DNA of 64,000 bases, taken from positions 1-64,000 of the forward strand of contig SMSL01000005.1 of assembly GCA_007859995.1 (NCBI GenBank), in the 5' to 3' direction. The position numbers and the translations under genes were made by a program. Shown piece by piece: positions 9,274 through 17,085 of the stretch. Every line of letters begins with the position of its first letter. Position 1 is the first letter of the stretch. The notes under the pieces are model-generated. The model did no database searches. It was not told where the DNA came from and saw only the letters and a program-made list of their open reading frames with translations. This DNA comes from Candidatus Brocadiaceae bacterium S225. GTDB lineage: Bacteria; Planctomycetota; Brocadiia; Brocadiales; Scalinduaceae.

Positions 9274-10758
9274 ATGAATATCCTTTTAGTGTTGCGTACT
9301 CTGGGAAACCTCTTAATACTGCTTTCCGGTATCTTAATTGTTCCATTCGGAGTATCGTACTGTTATGGAACGAGGGAAGAGATCTGGGCGTTTGCAATAA
9401 CAATCATCGCGTCCGGGGCTACCGGTTTAGCATTAAAATTTTCTTTAAAACCTGAGAATGAAGATATTACGATTAGAGAGGGTTTGGCTATTGTCACATT
9501 CTGGTGGATATCCTGTGCCTTGTTTGGCGCCTTGCCTTATTGGTTTTCAGGGGCATGTGATACCTTTTGTGATTCTTATTTCGAATCAATGAGTGGGTTC
9601 ACAACTACAGGCGCCTCTATTTTCAACGATATTGAGGCGTTGCCGAATGGAATTCTTTTCTGGAGGAGCATGACACAGTGGCTTGGGGGGATGGGTATCG
9701 TTGTTTTCTTTGTCGCGATCCTTTCGACGATTGGCGTTGGAGGTCACAAGCTGTTCAGTGCTGAAGCCCCTGATCTTACTACGGATAAGATAAAACCTCG
9801 CATCGCCCAGACAGCAAAAATATTGTGGGTTATATACCTTTCTCTTACTGCCATTTTAATTCCGCTTTTATGGCTCGGGGGGATGGAACTATTTGATGCC
9901 GTCTGCCATGCCTTTACAACGGTATCGACTGGAGGGTTCTCTACAAAAAATCTGAGTATTGCGGCATATGACAACCTGTTTATAGAGATTGTCCTTATGG
10001 TATTTATGTTTATAGCTGCCTGCAACTTCATACTGTATTACCAATTGGTTACGGGAAGAATTAAAAAAGTACTGATGAATTCAGAATTACGTTTTTTTGC
10101 AGGTTTGATATTATGTGCTATATGTTTAGTAACGCTTGCGTTGTTTTTCTTTAATGCAAACGATTATAACGGAGGCGTAAAAGATCATAAATTCGATACC
10201 ATTGGCGGCTCGCTGAGGTACGCCGCGTTTCAGACGATATCCATAATGACCAGCGCCGGTTATTGTAACGCGGATTTTGATATCTGGCCAAATTTTTGCA
10301 GAGTATTTCTTGTCCTGCTCATGTTTATTGGTGGATGTGCGGGCTCAACTGCCGGAGGCATGAAGGTGGCAAGGATAATGTTGCTTTTCAGGTCCGGTAT
10401 AAGGGAGCTTGTTCACGTAATCAGACCGAGAGCTATAATGCATGTTAAACTCAGTGGTAAACCGGTCAGTGAGGACATAATTACAAACACACTGGGGTTT
10501 GTTGTTATACATCTGGGTCTGCTTGGTGTCTTTTCTCTTATCCTGACCATCTTTGGTACTGAGTTAATTACGTCATTCAGCGCGGTTGCGTCGATGATGA
10601 GTAACGTTGGGCCTGCCCTTGCAGATGCGGGCGCTACCAAAAACTACAGCGGATTTGCCTATCCCTGTAAATGGGTGCTTGCTTTCAGTATGCTGGTGGG
10701 CAGGCTGGAAATATACACGGTTATACTTATCTTTATGCCACTGACATGGAAGAAATAG
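9274..10758 (+). CDS. trkH: Trk potassium uptake system membrane pore TrkH
   Basis: A 494-residue polytopic membrane protein with four M1-P-M2 units. The four filter segments are recognisable: SMSGFTTTGASIF, FTTVSTGGFSTKN, TSAGYCNADF and MMSNVGPALAD, each centred on the glycine that lines the K+ filter. The C-terminal VGRLEIYTVILIFMP segment is the conserved TrkH ending. It acts in the inner membrane with TrkA, encoded just upstream. Confidence 0.95.
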   Translation: MNILLVLRTLGNLLILLSGILIVPFGVSYCYGTREEIWAFAITIIASGATGLALKFSLKPENEDITIREGLAIVTFWWISCALFGALPYWFSGACDTFCDSYFESMSGFTTTGASIFNDIEALPNGILFWRSMTQWLGGMGIVVFFVAILSTIGVGGHKLFSAEAPDLTTDKIKPRIAQTAKILWVIYLSLTAILIPLLWLGGMELFDAVCHAFTTVSTGGFSTKNLSIAAYDNLFIEIVLMVFMFIAACNFILYYQLVTGRIKKVLMNSELRFFAGLILCAICLVTLALFFFNANDYNGGVKDHKFDTIGGSLRYAAFQTISIMTSAGYCNADFDIWPNFCRVFLVLLMFIGGCAGSTAGGMKVARIMLLFRSGIRELVHVIRPRAIMHVKLSGKPVSEDIITNTLGFVVIHLGLLGVFSLILTIFGTELITSFSAVASMMSNVGPALADAGATKNYSGFAYPCKWVLAFSMLVGRLEIYTVILIFMPLTWKK

Positions 10759-10809
10759 GATTGTAATAAACACAAGCAGTCATTTAATAAAAAACCACGG
10801 AAGGTGCAA

Positions 10810-12351
10810 ATGGCAGGACTTGGGAAGGTAAAGAGCGTTGCGGTATACGGAATTGAAGCATATGTACTGGAAATAGAGGTGTTCGTTACCAAGGGGCAAC
10901 TTCCCTCAACGGTGGTTATTGGATTGCCGGACGCGGCAGTTAAAGAGTGCAGGGACAGGGTAAAAGCGGCACTCAAGAACAGCGGATACAAATTCCCTTA
11001 TAAGAACATAACCATAAACCTGGCCCCTGCTGATAGAAAGAAGGAGGGGCCTTCCTTTGAGTTGTCCATAGCGATGGGATTGCTCATTGCTTCAAACCAG
11101 ATAGCAACAGAAAAGATAAACGAATACGGTATAGTAGGCGAGCTTGCACTGGATGGACGGGTTAGAAAGGTTAATGGCTGTTTGTCAATGGCCATAAAAT
11201 GCAAAGAAGCGGGGCTGAAAGGATTGATCCTTCCTGCAGATAATGCGCCAGAAGCCGCTATCGTAGAGGGTGTTGATATTATTCCTGTTAATACCCTGTC
11301 TGATACGGTAAGTTTCCTGACAAATGAATTCATTATTACTCCATTCTCCTTAAACCTTTCAGATGTTTTCAGTGATTCTTCTCATTATGATATTGATTTT
11401 ATGGATGTGAAGGGGCAGGAGCATGTAAAACGTGCACTTACCATAGCTGCGGCAGGAAATCATAATGTACTTATGATCGGCCCTCCCGGTTCCGGCAAAA
11501 CCATGCTGACACAAAGACTGCCAACCATAATGCCCGGATTAACACTGGAAGAGGCGATCGAGACTACTGCAATATATAGCTCAGCAGGACTTTTAGGGCA
11601 GGATAACTCCCTGATAGCGACCAGACCTTTTCGTAATCCACATCATACTATCAGTACTGCGGGGCTGGTTGGAGGCGGCAGCTTCCCACGCCCGGGTGAG
11701 ATTAGCCTTGCGCATCATGGAGTCCTCTTCCTTGATGAATTACCTGAATATAACAGGAAGACGCTGGAAGTATTGAGGCAGCCATTAGAGACGGATGAGA
11801 TTACGATTTCAAGGGCAATGAGTTCAGTGATGTTTCCGGCAGAGATAATGCTGGTTGGAGCTATGAACCCATGCCCATGCGGATATAATACCGATCCGAA
11901 AAAAGAGTGCCACTGCTCACCGCGCCAGATTCAGAACTATATATCCAAGATTTCCGGCCCCCTGCTTGACAGGATCGATATCCATGTTGAGGTCCCGAAT
12001 GTTCAGTACAAAGACCTGACATCTGATGCAACCTGTGAATCATCGGAGGAGATTAGAGCGGAAGTTACAAAGGCACGTGAAACACAGCTAAAGAGGTTTC
12101 AGGGACTCAAATACTCAACCAATTCCCGAATGTCAACCAAACAGATAAAGAAACATTGCTCACTGGACAGGCAGGCGGATGAGCTGCTTCATCAGGCAAT
12201 GACTGAACTGAACATCTCCGCAAGGGGCTATAATAAAATACTCAAGGTCGGCAGAACAATTGCTGACTTGGATAAGAGTGAGGATGTGCGCATAGAACAC
12301 ATATCTGAGGCCGTTCAGTACAGAAATCTGGATCGTGATTTGTGGAAGTGA
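10810..12351 (+). CDS. comM: YifB/ComM-family Mg-chelatase-like AAA ATPase
   Basis: A 513-residue protein with an N-terminal Lon-S5-like/ChlI domain (residues 1-170), a central AAA+ domain with Walker A GPPGSGKTM and Walker B VLFLDELPEY, a Cys-rich loop (MNPCPCGYNTDPKKECHC) and the Mg-chelatase C-terminal helical domain. ComM is a DNA branch-migration helicase that promotes integration of incoming DNA in natural transformation. A GGAAGG ribosome-binding site at 10799-10804, five bases before ATG 10810, fixes the start. The last 48 codons recur, diverged, at 15766-15918, at the far side of an accessory island. Confidence 0.92.
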   Translation: MAGLGKVKSVAVYGIEAYVLEIEVFVTKGQLPSTVVIGLPDAAVKECRDRVKAALKNSGYKFPYKNITINLAPADRKKEGPSFELSIAMGLLIASNQIATEKINEYGIVGELALDGRVRKVNGCLSMAIKCKEAGLKGLILPADNAPEAAIVEGVDIIPVNTLSDTVSFLTNEFIITPFSLNLSDVFSDSSHYDIDFMDVKGQEHVKRALTIAAAGNHNVLMIGPPGSGKTMLTQRLPTIMPGLTLEEAIETTAIYSSAGLLGQDNSLIATRPFRNPHHTISTAGLVGGGSFPRPGEISLAHHGVLFLDELPEYNRKTLEVLRQPLETDEITISRAMSSVMFPAEIMLVGAMNPCPCGYNTDPKKECHCSPRQIQNYISKISGPLLDRIDIHVEVPNVQYKDLTSDATCESSEEIRAEVTKARETQLKRFQGLKYSTNSRMSTKQIKKHCSLDRQADELLHQAMTELNISARGYNKILKVGRTIADLDKSEDVRIEHISEAVQYRNLDRDLWK

Positions 12352-12482
12352 TGAAACAAAAAAGGCTCTTTAGGGTTTCAAGTGACACCATCTTTGCACT
12401 GTTTCCGATTAAAAGGGATATCAAACATCAGTAATATGGCCTTTGATTCGCTAATTCATAAAAATAAATTTTCTTACTAAAC

Positions 12483-12510
12483 TTGCTTTTGGTGGTAATA
12501 GTTATATAAT
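12483..12510 (+). promoter_or_regulatory. putative promoter of parDE
   Basis: TTGCTT (12483-12488), a 16-base spacer and a consensus TATAAT (12505-12510), 48 bases before the parD start. It is followed by an AT-rich partly palindromic stretch (about 12508-12527) that could hold the ParD operator. Confidence 0.45.
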
Positions 12511-12557
12511 TATTATTATTATAATTGTGAGATAAAAATTTTGGGAGGTCAATACAC

Positions 12558-12824
12558 ATGAGTACAAATAAAAGTTATTCTCTTGGCAGCCATTATGAAA
12601 ATTTTATCAGTAATCAGGTTGCTCAGGGACGTTTTAACAATGGTAGTGAGGTTGTTCGTGCGGGGTTGCGGATGCTGGAAGACTATGAGGCCCGTATGAA
12701 CGAATTGCGAACACTTATTGATGAAGGGGATACTGCTGTTACAAAAGGGCAGGTAAAGACCTATACTGATGCGGAAGAGTTGACTGCCGATATTGTTAAA
12801 CGGGGTAGAAAACAATTAAATTAA
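12558..12824 (+). CDS. parD: ParD-like antitoxin
   Basis: An 88-residue protein with the ParD (CC2985-type) ribbon-helix-helix start: [20 protein letters not shown], then [23 protein letters not shown], the conserved G-R-[FY]-x-x-x-S-E-V-V-R-x-[AG]-L-R-x-L-E motif. The C-terminal tail is disordered and acidic, then basic, as in toxin-binding tails. It would neutralise ParE and repress the operon. A GGGAGG ribosome-binding site lies nine bases before the ATG. The stop overlaps the beginning of the parE frame. Confidence 0.88.
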   Translation: MSTNKSYSLGSHYENFISNQVAQGRFNNGSEVVRAGLRMLEDYEARMNELRTLIDEGDTAVTKGQVKTYTDAEELTADIVKRGRKQLN

Positions 12825-13129
12825 AACGACTGGATATTTCGGCACCGGCCCAGACTGACCTTATTGCAATCTATCGTTATATTGCACAAGATGATCCACT
12901 TGCGGCAGAACGGTTTGTTGCTGATCTGATTCGGCAAATGTATAAAATAGCAAGGCTCGGCATTTCAGGATCACCAAGGGATTGGATACGTCCTAGCCTT
13001 CGTGGTTTTTCTTACCGACAACGCTGTATCTATTTTCGGAGCTATAAAGACCGCATTGTAATTGTTCGTGTTCTGCATGGCAAGCAGGATATTGGTAGGC
13101 AGGAGTTTGATGAATCACAGAGCACGTAA
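12815..13129 (+). CDS. parE: ParE-like toxin, non-ATG start overlapping parD
   Basis: The frame ending TAA 13127-13129 is open back to a stop at 12806-12808. From ATT at 12815 it reads [20 protein letters not shown], then [18 protein letters not shown] and, near the C terminus, [20 protein letters not shown], a complete ParE/RelE-fold protein of about 104 residues. No ATG precedes the methionine at 12938, and starting there would discard the first third of the fold. The likely initiation codon is the rare ATT at 12815, or CTG at 12830, overlapping the parD stop. ParE toxins poison DNA gyrase. The C terminus ([10 protein letters not shown]) is complete. Confidence 0.75.
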   Translation: MKLKRLDISAPAQTDLIAIYRYIAQDDPLAAERFVADLIRQMYKIARLGISGSPRDWIRPSLRGFSYRQRCIYFRSYKDRIVIVRVLHGKQDIGRQEFDESQST

Positions 13130-13314
13130 TGTAATTCCAAGACACGCCTTTTGCACCTGAAGAAGTAGAAGTGCCAGTTAGAGAGGAAAAAGAGCAAGCC
13201 AGAAAAGTAGAAGAGTCAATAAAAAAAGAACTTTGGAGAAGGCATAAAAATTAGTTTTCAAAGAACTCAAAAAGTCTGACTTGGAAAAAGTATTGTTTCT
13301 ACAACCGAAAAAAC

Positions 13315-13476
13315 AGGGACAGCGCAATCACAAAAGAAAATTGAAAGGGCACCTCTAACTGGCAAGCCATGCGGTAATGATCGATTTTTGAAAAGGCTTG
13401 AAAAATTATTCGGAAGAAGGCTAAGGGCTTTACCGTGAGGAAGACCACGTAAGACTAATAAATAGTCGCTGTCCCT
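13315..13476. repeat. inverted repeat bracketing RAYT remnant
   Basis: AGGGACAGCG at 13315-13324 and its exact complement CGCTGTCCCT at 13467-13476 enclose the transposase tail. The arms may be the REP-like ends recognised by the lost transposase. Confidence 0.5.
13346..13465 (+). pseudogene. C-terminal remnant of a REP-associated tyrosine transposase
   Basis: This frame reads RAPLTGKPCGNDRFLKRLEK, LFGRRLRALP, a TGA stop, then GRPRKTNK and a final TAG. That is the typical tail of RAYT (TnpA-REP) transposases (T-G-R-P-x-G...F-x-x-x-L-E-x-x-x-G-R-x-L...G-R-P-R-K) with one nonsense mutation. The catalytic HUH part is absent. Inverted 10-base repeats flank it, so it is a decayed IS200-like remnant. 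Confidence 0.6.
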
Positions 13477-13621
13477 ATTTATATCTCCTGAGATGGCGTT
13501 AAATGAATTTCACGATAAGTGGTGATAAAAAAATGTTCTTGACAAACCACGTTGTACTGTTTAATTTGAGCAACAGCCTTCGCTAATCATCTCCACTTTT
13601 ATGTTATAGGAGTAATTAATA

Positions 13622-13863
13622 ATGCAAAAATCACTATTTGCCGCTGCTAACGTATACTCTATTATTACGCCAAGTTTTTACGCCAAGTTTTGCTTTTCTG
13701 GCACAATCACTCATCTTCTTATACTCCAAATATACCGTCTCAAGACTTACGAGGCGTTTCAAATACAACCATCAAATTTTCCGACTCTCAATATACATTA
13801 TGTTCAATGACATTGTGGTTTATACTTGTTTCAAGATATTGCGGGAGGATTTTGTACATTTAA
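13622..13863 (+). pseudogene. frameshifted small exported protein
   Basis: An ATG at 13622, preceded by a possible ribosome-binding site (AGGAG at 13609-13613), opens a signal-peptide-like sequence (MQKSLFAAANVYSIITPSF). A 13-base tandem duplication (acgccaagttttt at 13667-13679, repeated from 13680) then shifts the frame. Dropping one unit restores TPSFAFLAQS, a plausible cleavage region. Downstream the third frame reads SSSYTPNIPSQDLRGVSNTT and ends at TAA 13861-13863, so at least one more frame change is needed. A TTGACA at 13539 could be its promoter. No family is recognised; the bases between it and parE (13130-13621) hold only the RAYT remnant. Confidence 0.35.
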
Positions 13864-13931
13864 TCGACTGGCGAGTTTGCTCGCCTTCATAATACGATAG
13901 AATCTTTTTCTAAATCTATAAGGAATGAAAA

Positions 13932-14177
13932 ATGAAAATGGTACAAAGGTTGTTTATTTTAGTATTTGTACTGTGTATTTACTTCATTTATGAAGCAAAT
14001 GCACAAGAATGCATAACAGACTTATCTGTTCGTGCAAAGTCAGGCAAAGTACAACTCACATGGACACACGTAGAAGGTACAGATAAATACATAATCATGA
14101 GAAGATCAGATCCGGCAAGTCCGTTTGAATCATTAGGTAATATGAAATTGGGGTCAGAAATTTGTGGTCAAACCTAA
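13932..14177 (+). pseudogene. truncated exported fibronectin type III protein
   Basis: A clear signal peptide (MKMVQRLFILVFVLCIYFIY...ANA-QE) is followed by the first strands of a fibronectin type III domain (ITDLSVRAKSGKVQLTWTHV, then DKYIIMRRSDP). The coding sequence breaks off after ESLGN near 14143, where the RAYT element begins with ggggtca at 14150; the remaining residues to the TAA at 14177 come from the element. No continuation is found beyond the element's right end. An AAGGA ribosome-binding site precedes the ATG. This is the 5' remnant of a larger secreted protein. Confidence 0.65.
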
Positions 14178-14181
14178 TCTA

Positions 14182-14210
14182 TTGACAACTCTGGGCAGAT
14201 GTTTTAGTTT
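14182..14210 (+). promoter_or_regulatory. weak promoter-like sequence of RAYT transposase
   Basis: TTGACA (14182-14187), 17-base spacer, TAGTTT (14205-14210), directly before the transposase ATG at 14217. The -35 is consensus; the -10 is poor. Confidence 0.25.
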
Positions 14211-14216
14211 ACCGCT

Positions 14217-14937
14217 ATGGCAAGACCATTACGAATCGAATTTCCTGGTGCATGGTACCATTTTACCTGTCGCGGTAACGAAAGGAACCGTATATTTAAA
14301 AATGATACTGATCGAAAAGAGTTTCTAAGTATATTAAAAGATAGTTTAGAAAAATATGCGACACAATTACATGGGTATGTTCTCATGGAAAATCATTTCC
14401 ATCTTATCCTCCACACACCGATCGGAAACCTCAGCCGTTTTGCACAAAGATTTAATACCGCCTACACAGTTTATTACAACCGAAAACATAAACGGACCGG
14501 ACATCTGTATCAGGGCCGATATAAGGCCATTCTAATTGAAAAGGATTCCTACCTTTTAGTACTTTCATGTTATATCCATTTAAATCCTGTTAAGATTAAA
14601 AAAGATTAAGAAATTATCTCTTTCAGAACAGATAGAGTGTTTGAGGAGTTATCGATGGAGTAGTAATTTGGAATACGGATTATTAAGGTACAGAAATGAT
14701 TTTATGTGTTACCGTGATGTTCTGGATTATATGGGAGGGGACAATAAGTATGGCAGGAAGGGCTACAGGGAGTTTGTGGAAGAAAGGTTAATGACAGATA
14801 TCGAATCACCATTTGATGACATTAAGGGGCATGTCGTACTTGGAGAATCAGGGTTTGTAGATTGGCTCTATGAAAGCGTGTTAAAGAATTCTAAGCCTGA
14901 CAAAACAGAACAGTCAAAATCGAGAGCAAGTCTTTAA
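14217..14937 (+). pseudogene. frameshifted REP-associated tyrosine transposase
   Basis: The first part (14217-14609) reads MARPLRIEFPGAWYHFTCRG, then the HUH motif in ENHFHLILHT and the candidate catalytic tyrosine in LSCYIHLNPV. It stops at TAA just after a run of six A (about 14598). Skipping one A restores KIKKLSLSEQIECLRSYRWS and leads into the second frame, which runs to TAA 14935-14937. A full-length Y1 transposase of about 240 residues is thus broken by a single-base change. It could be a pseudogene, a sequencing slip in the A run, or slippage-dependent expression; the run is not a standard -1 slippery heptamer. Confidence 0.8.
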
Positions 14938-15003
14938 AAATTATGTCCACCTGTAACCTTGTCTACAAGCTTACGGGGAGTTATACGCGAAATTTTACAA
15001 ACA

Positions 15004-15036
15004 AAACGAATATCAAATATCAAAGATGTGACCCCG
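15004..15036 (+). repeat. 33-bp direct repeat, copy 1 (RAYT right end)
   Basis: A 33-base sequence beginning aaaacgaatatcaaatatca and ending gtgacccc. It is identical to 15992-16024 in the same orientation and forms the right end of the RAYT element. Confidence 0.8.
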
Positions 15037-15104
15037 TATTCTTTGTTATGCCGTTGTACGCTATTTTGTTGACAATAGTTAGTGATTAGCGTACCATGGA
15101 ACGC

Positions 15105-15380
15105 ATGATACATTCGTTCAAACATAAAGGGCTTCAAGAACTTTATAAGACTGGCAAGACCGGACGTATTGATAAAGGAATGCATAAGCGCATTCTCAGG
15201 CGACTTGACGCATTGGCCTCAGCATCCAGACCAAAAAACATGAACATCCCCGGTTTTGATTTTCATGGACTACAAGGCTGTGTGCCGAAACGCTACACCG
15301 TCCATATTAACGGCCCTTGGTGCGTGACGTTTGAGTGGGACGATGGTGCTGAAAATGTAGACTATGTGCAATACCATTAA
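15105..15380 (+). CDS. higB: HigB-like (RelE-fold) toxin
   Basis: About 91 residues: MIHSFKHKGLQELYKTGKTG, then HKRILRRLDALASASRPKNM, PGFDFHGLQG and a C-terminal W-x-V-T-F-E-W motif followed by DYVQYH. This is the HigB/RelE-type mRNA endonuclease pattern, with toxin upstream of antitoxin. ATG 15105 is preferred over ATG 15096 because the family starts with M-I-x-S-F-K-H-K-G. A TTGACA with a TACCAT 17 bases downstream (15069-15097) is a possible promoter, which would place the start close to the transcript end. higA follows ten bases later. Confidence 0.85.
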   Translation: MIHSFKHKGLQELYKTGKTGRIDKGMHKRILRRLDALASASRPKNMNIPGFDFHGLQGCVPKRYTVHINGPWCVTFEWDDGAENVDYVQYH

Positions 15381-15389
15381 AGGAGAAAA

Positions 15390-15707
15390 ATGATGACTAG
15401 ACAACCGACACATCCGGGTGAGATTTTGAAGGAAGATGTTTTTCCGGCTTTGAAACTCAAACCTTCAAAGGCAGCGGAAGCCTTGCAGATTTCCCGCCAG
15501 TATATGAGCGACATACTGAATTGCCACAAACCGCTTACACCCTTTCTTTGTCTGAAAGTGGGTAAGCTTGCCGGAAACGGGCCGGAACTGTGGATGAATA
15601 TGCAGAGCAAATATAACCTTTGGGAAGCACAGCAGAATCGAGAAAACCAAAAGATACTGGCCGGTGTTCCAACCCTGAAAGATTTAGAATCTACCCTTAA
15701 AGGATAA
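15390..15707 (+). CDS. higA: HigA-like XRE antitoxin
   Basis: A 105-residue protein with the HigA signature THPGEILKEDVFPALKLKPS, then a helix-turn-helix (KAAEALQISRQYMSDILN) and the conserved GPELWMNMQSKYNLWEA segment. It neutralises HigB and represses the operon. A GGAG ribosome-binding site at 15382-15385 precedes two adjacent ATGs (15390, 15393); the second has the better spacing. It lies 58 bases before the comM 3' duplicate. Confidence 0.88.
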   Translation: MMTRQPTHPGEILKEDVFPALKLKPSKAAEALQISRQYMSDILNCHKPLTPFLCLKVGKLAGNGPELWMNMQSKYNLWEAQQNRENQKILAGVPTLKDLESTLKG

Positions 15708-15765
15708 AAACATTCTGGTTCCGTCTAACCGGTCATGTGCACAATCTATCACTATCCCCCTGGAA

Positions 15766-15918
15766 ATGGTCGAACTAAACATCTCTGCAAGTGGTTATAA
15801 TAAGATACCCAAGGTCGGCAGAACAATTACAGGCCTTGATCACAGTGAGAATGTTTGCATCGAACACATTTCAGAAGCTGTTCAGTACAGAAATCTGGAT
15901 CGTGATTTGTGGAAATGA
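15766..15918 (+). pseudogene. duplicated 3' end of comM
   Basis: The frame reads ELNISASGYNKIPKVGRTIT, GLDHSENVCIEHISEAVQYR and NLDRDLWK, then TGA. This is the last 48 codons of comM (12205-12351) with about eight amino-acid differences. Similarity seems to continue past the stop: tttccaattaaaa followed by atatcaaatatca here matches tttccgattaaaa followed by atatcaaacatca at 12405-12428. The fragment has no start region and is a remnant. It puts ParDE, the RAYT element and HigBA between the two copies. Confidence 0.85.
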
Positions 15919-15991
15919 TGTTTCTTGTAAGCAGATTAGTCTATATTGTGCCGAGTAGAGAGATGTCTATGTTTTCGCATTATTTCCAATT

Positions 15992-16024
15992 AAAACGAAT
16001 ATCAAATATCAAAGATGTGACCCC
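15992..16024 (+). repeat. 33-bp direct repeat, copy 2 (solo RAYT end)
   Basis: An exact copy of 15004-15036, ending in gtgacccc, with no transposase attached. Its first 20 bases coincide with the region downstream of the comM duplicate that resembles the sequence after true comM. Confidence 0.75.
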
Positions 16025-16051
16025 AAATCCCTCCAAATCCTCCTTGATTAC

Positions 16052-16930
16052 TTAATGGAGACTCTTACCCTTCTTCAATTTTTCATATATTACTGCTTCC
16101 TCCTTCGCCTTTTTATACAAACCGGCTTTTTTGTAGACTACGCTGAGTTGATGGCGGATCCTGGCATCTTCAGGCATTAATTCGATTGCTTTTTTTAACT
16201 CGTCCATTGCATCATCGAACACATTGTTACCTTCATAGGCCAATCCGAGTTTGTAATGCACACCGGACCTCTTTTTTTTCTGTGTCTCAGGAAGGAGTTT
16301 TAACGTTGTCCGGTATTCCGTTATAGCCTTATCAAACATTCCCTGCCGGTAATAAGACAAACCAAGATTATAGTGGGCTTCTGACATACCGGGGTTAATT
16401 TCTACTGCCATCCAGAACTCATCTGCAGCATCATTATACTTTCCTTTCATTGAATACAACGTTCCGAGGCTGTAGTGCGCGCGTGCATTATCCGGTTCTA
16501 TCTCAATTGACTTTTTGTAGGCATTGATCGCATCATCAATCATCCCTTTTTCAGCGTAAGCACTTCCCAATTCAAGATAATTTTTTGTATCAGTAATCTT
16601 GTATTCTATTTTTTCTCTGTATTTTTTTACATACTCATTAAATTTGTTCGGATTGAGCCTGTGGGCAATGGAAAATTCAGACCTGGCCTGTTCATCCATA
16701 CCATTCCGTTTAAATGCCCGGCCCAGGTTAAAATGGACCTCTACACCGGAGGGATTAAGTTTAACGGCCTTCTTAAAAGCATCAACTGCATAATTATGCT
16801 GCCCATTATTAAGATAGTTAACCCCCAATCTGTTGTAGTGGTCATCGTCCCTACGTGAACATCCGAAAAACAGAAAAAAAACTACCACAAAAGCAAGACT
16901 TCTCTTTGAATAATTATTAAAAATCCACAT
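16052..16930 (-). CDS. TPR-repeat lipoprotein
   Basis: A 292-residue protein with a lipoprotein signal peptide (SLAFVVVFFLFFGC-SRRD; lipobox L-F-F-G-C... with cysteine at about residue 24). The rest is at least six TPR units of 34 residues (HYNRLGVNYLNNGQHNYAVD; NARAHYSLGTLYSMKGKYND; MSEAHYNLGLSYYRQGMFDK; GVHYKLGLAYEGNNVFDDAM). It is expected to be anchored to the inner or outer membrane and to scaffold an envelope complex. No partner is encoded beside it; the neighbouring comF gene is divergent. Confidence 0.85.
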   Translation of the reverse strand: MWIFNNYSKRSLAFVVVFFLFFGCSRRDDDHYNRLGVNYLNNGQHNYAVDAFKKAVKLNPSGVEVHFNLGRAFKRNGMDEQARSEFSIAHRLNPNKFNEYVKKYREKIEYKITDTKNYLELGSAYAEKGMIDDAINAYKKSIEIEPDNARAHYSLGTLYSMKGKYNDAADEFWMAVEINPGMSEAHYNLGLSYYRQGMFDKAITEYRTTLKLLPETQKKKRSGVHYKLGLAYEGNNVFDDAMDELKKAIELMPEDARIRHQLSVVYKKAGLYKKAKEEAVIYEKLKKGKSLH

Positions 16931-17085
16931 TCTAAATCAGGTCTTTGGCAACTACTATTTCCCCCGAAGATCACGAAAGTATTTTTTGTATCTTTTCGTG
17001 TGTTTCGTGGGCTTCTTTGAAATTAAACTAAGTTTTGTAGCAAAATTTTGTTTAAAAAACCAAAACATGGAGTATTATACAAGCC

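Larger units (their letters stand above)
14150..15036 (+). mobile_element. RAYT (IS200-like) element interrupting FN3 gene
   Basis: The segment starts with GGGGTCA (14150-14156) and ends with TGACCCC (15030-15036), a 7-base inverted match. It holds one frameshifted REP-associated tyrosine transposase. The last 33 bases (15004-15036) recur exactly at 15992-16024, which supports them as the element's right end. No target duplication is expected for HUH transposases and none is seen. Confidence 0.6.

Noticed and set aside
13638-13892. 84-residue second-frame ORF at the exported-protein remnant
   Set aside because: It is explained as part of the frameshifted gene at 13622 carrying a 13-base duplication; on its own it has no proper start or motif.
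14590-14612. Programmed -1 frameshift in the RAYT transposase
   Set aside because: The required change is +1 (one base skipped) at a run of six A, and the zero-frame phasing does not fit an X-XXY-YYZ slippery site; simple mutation is the better explanation.
15057-15094. Inverted repeat flanking the higBA -35 as an operator
   Set aside because: The arms GTAC-CTA and TAG-C-GTAC differ by a base insertion, too weak to claim.
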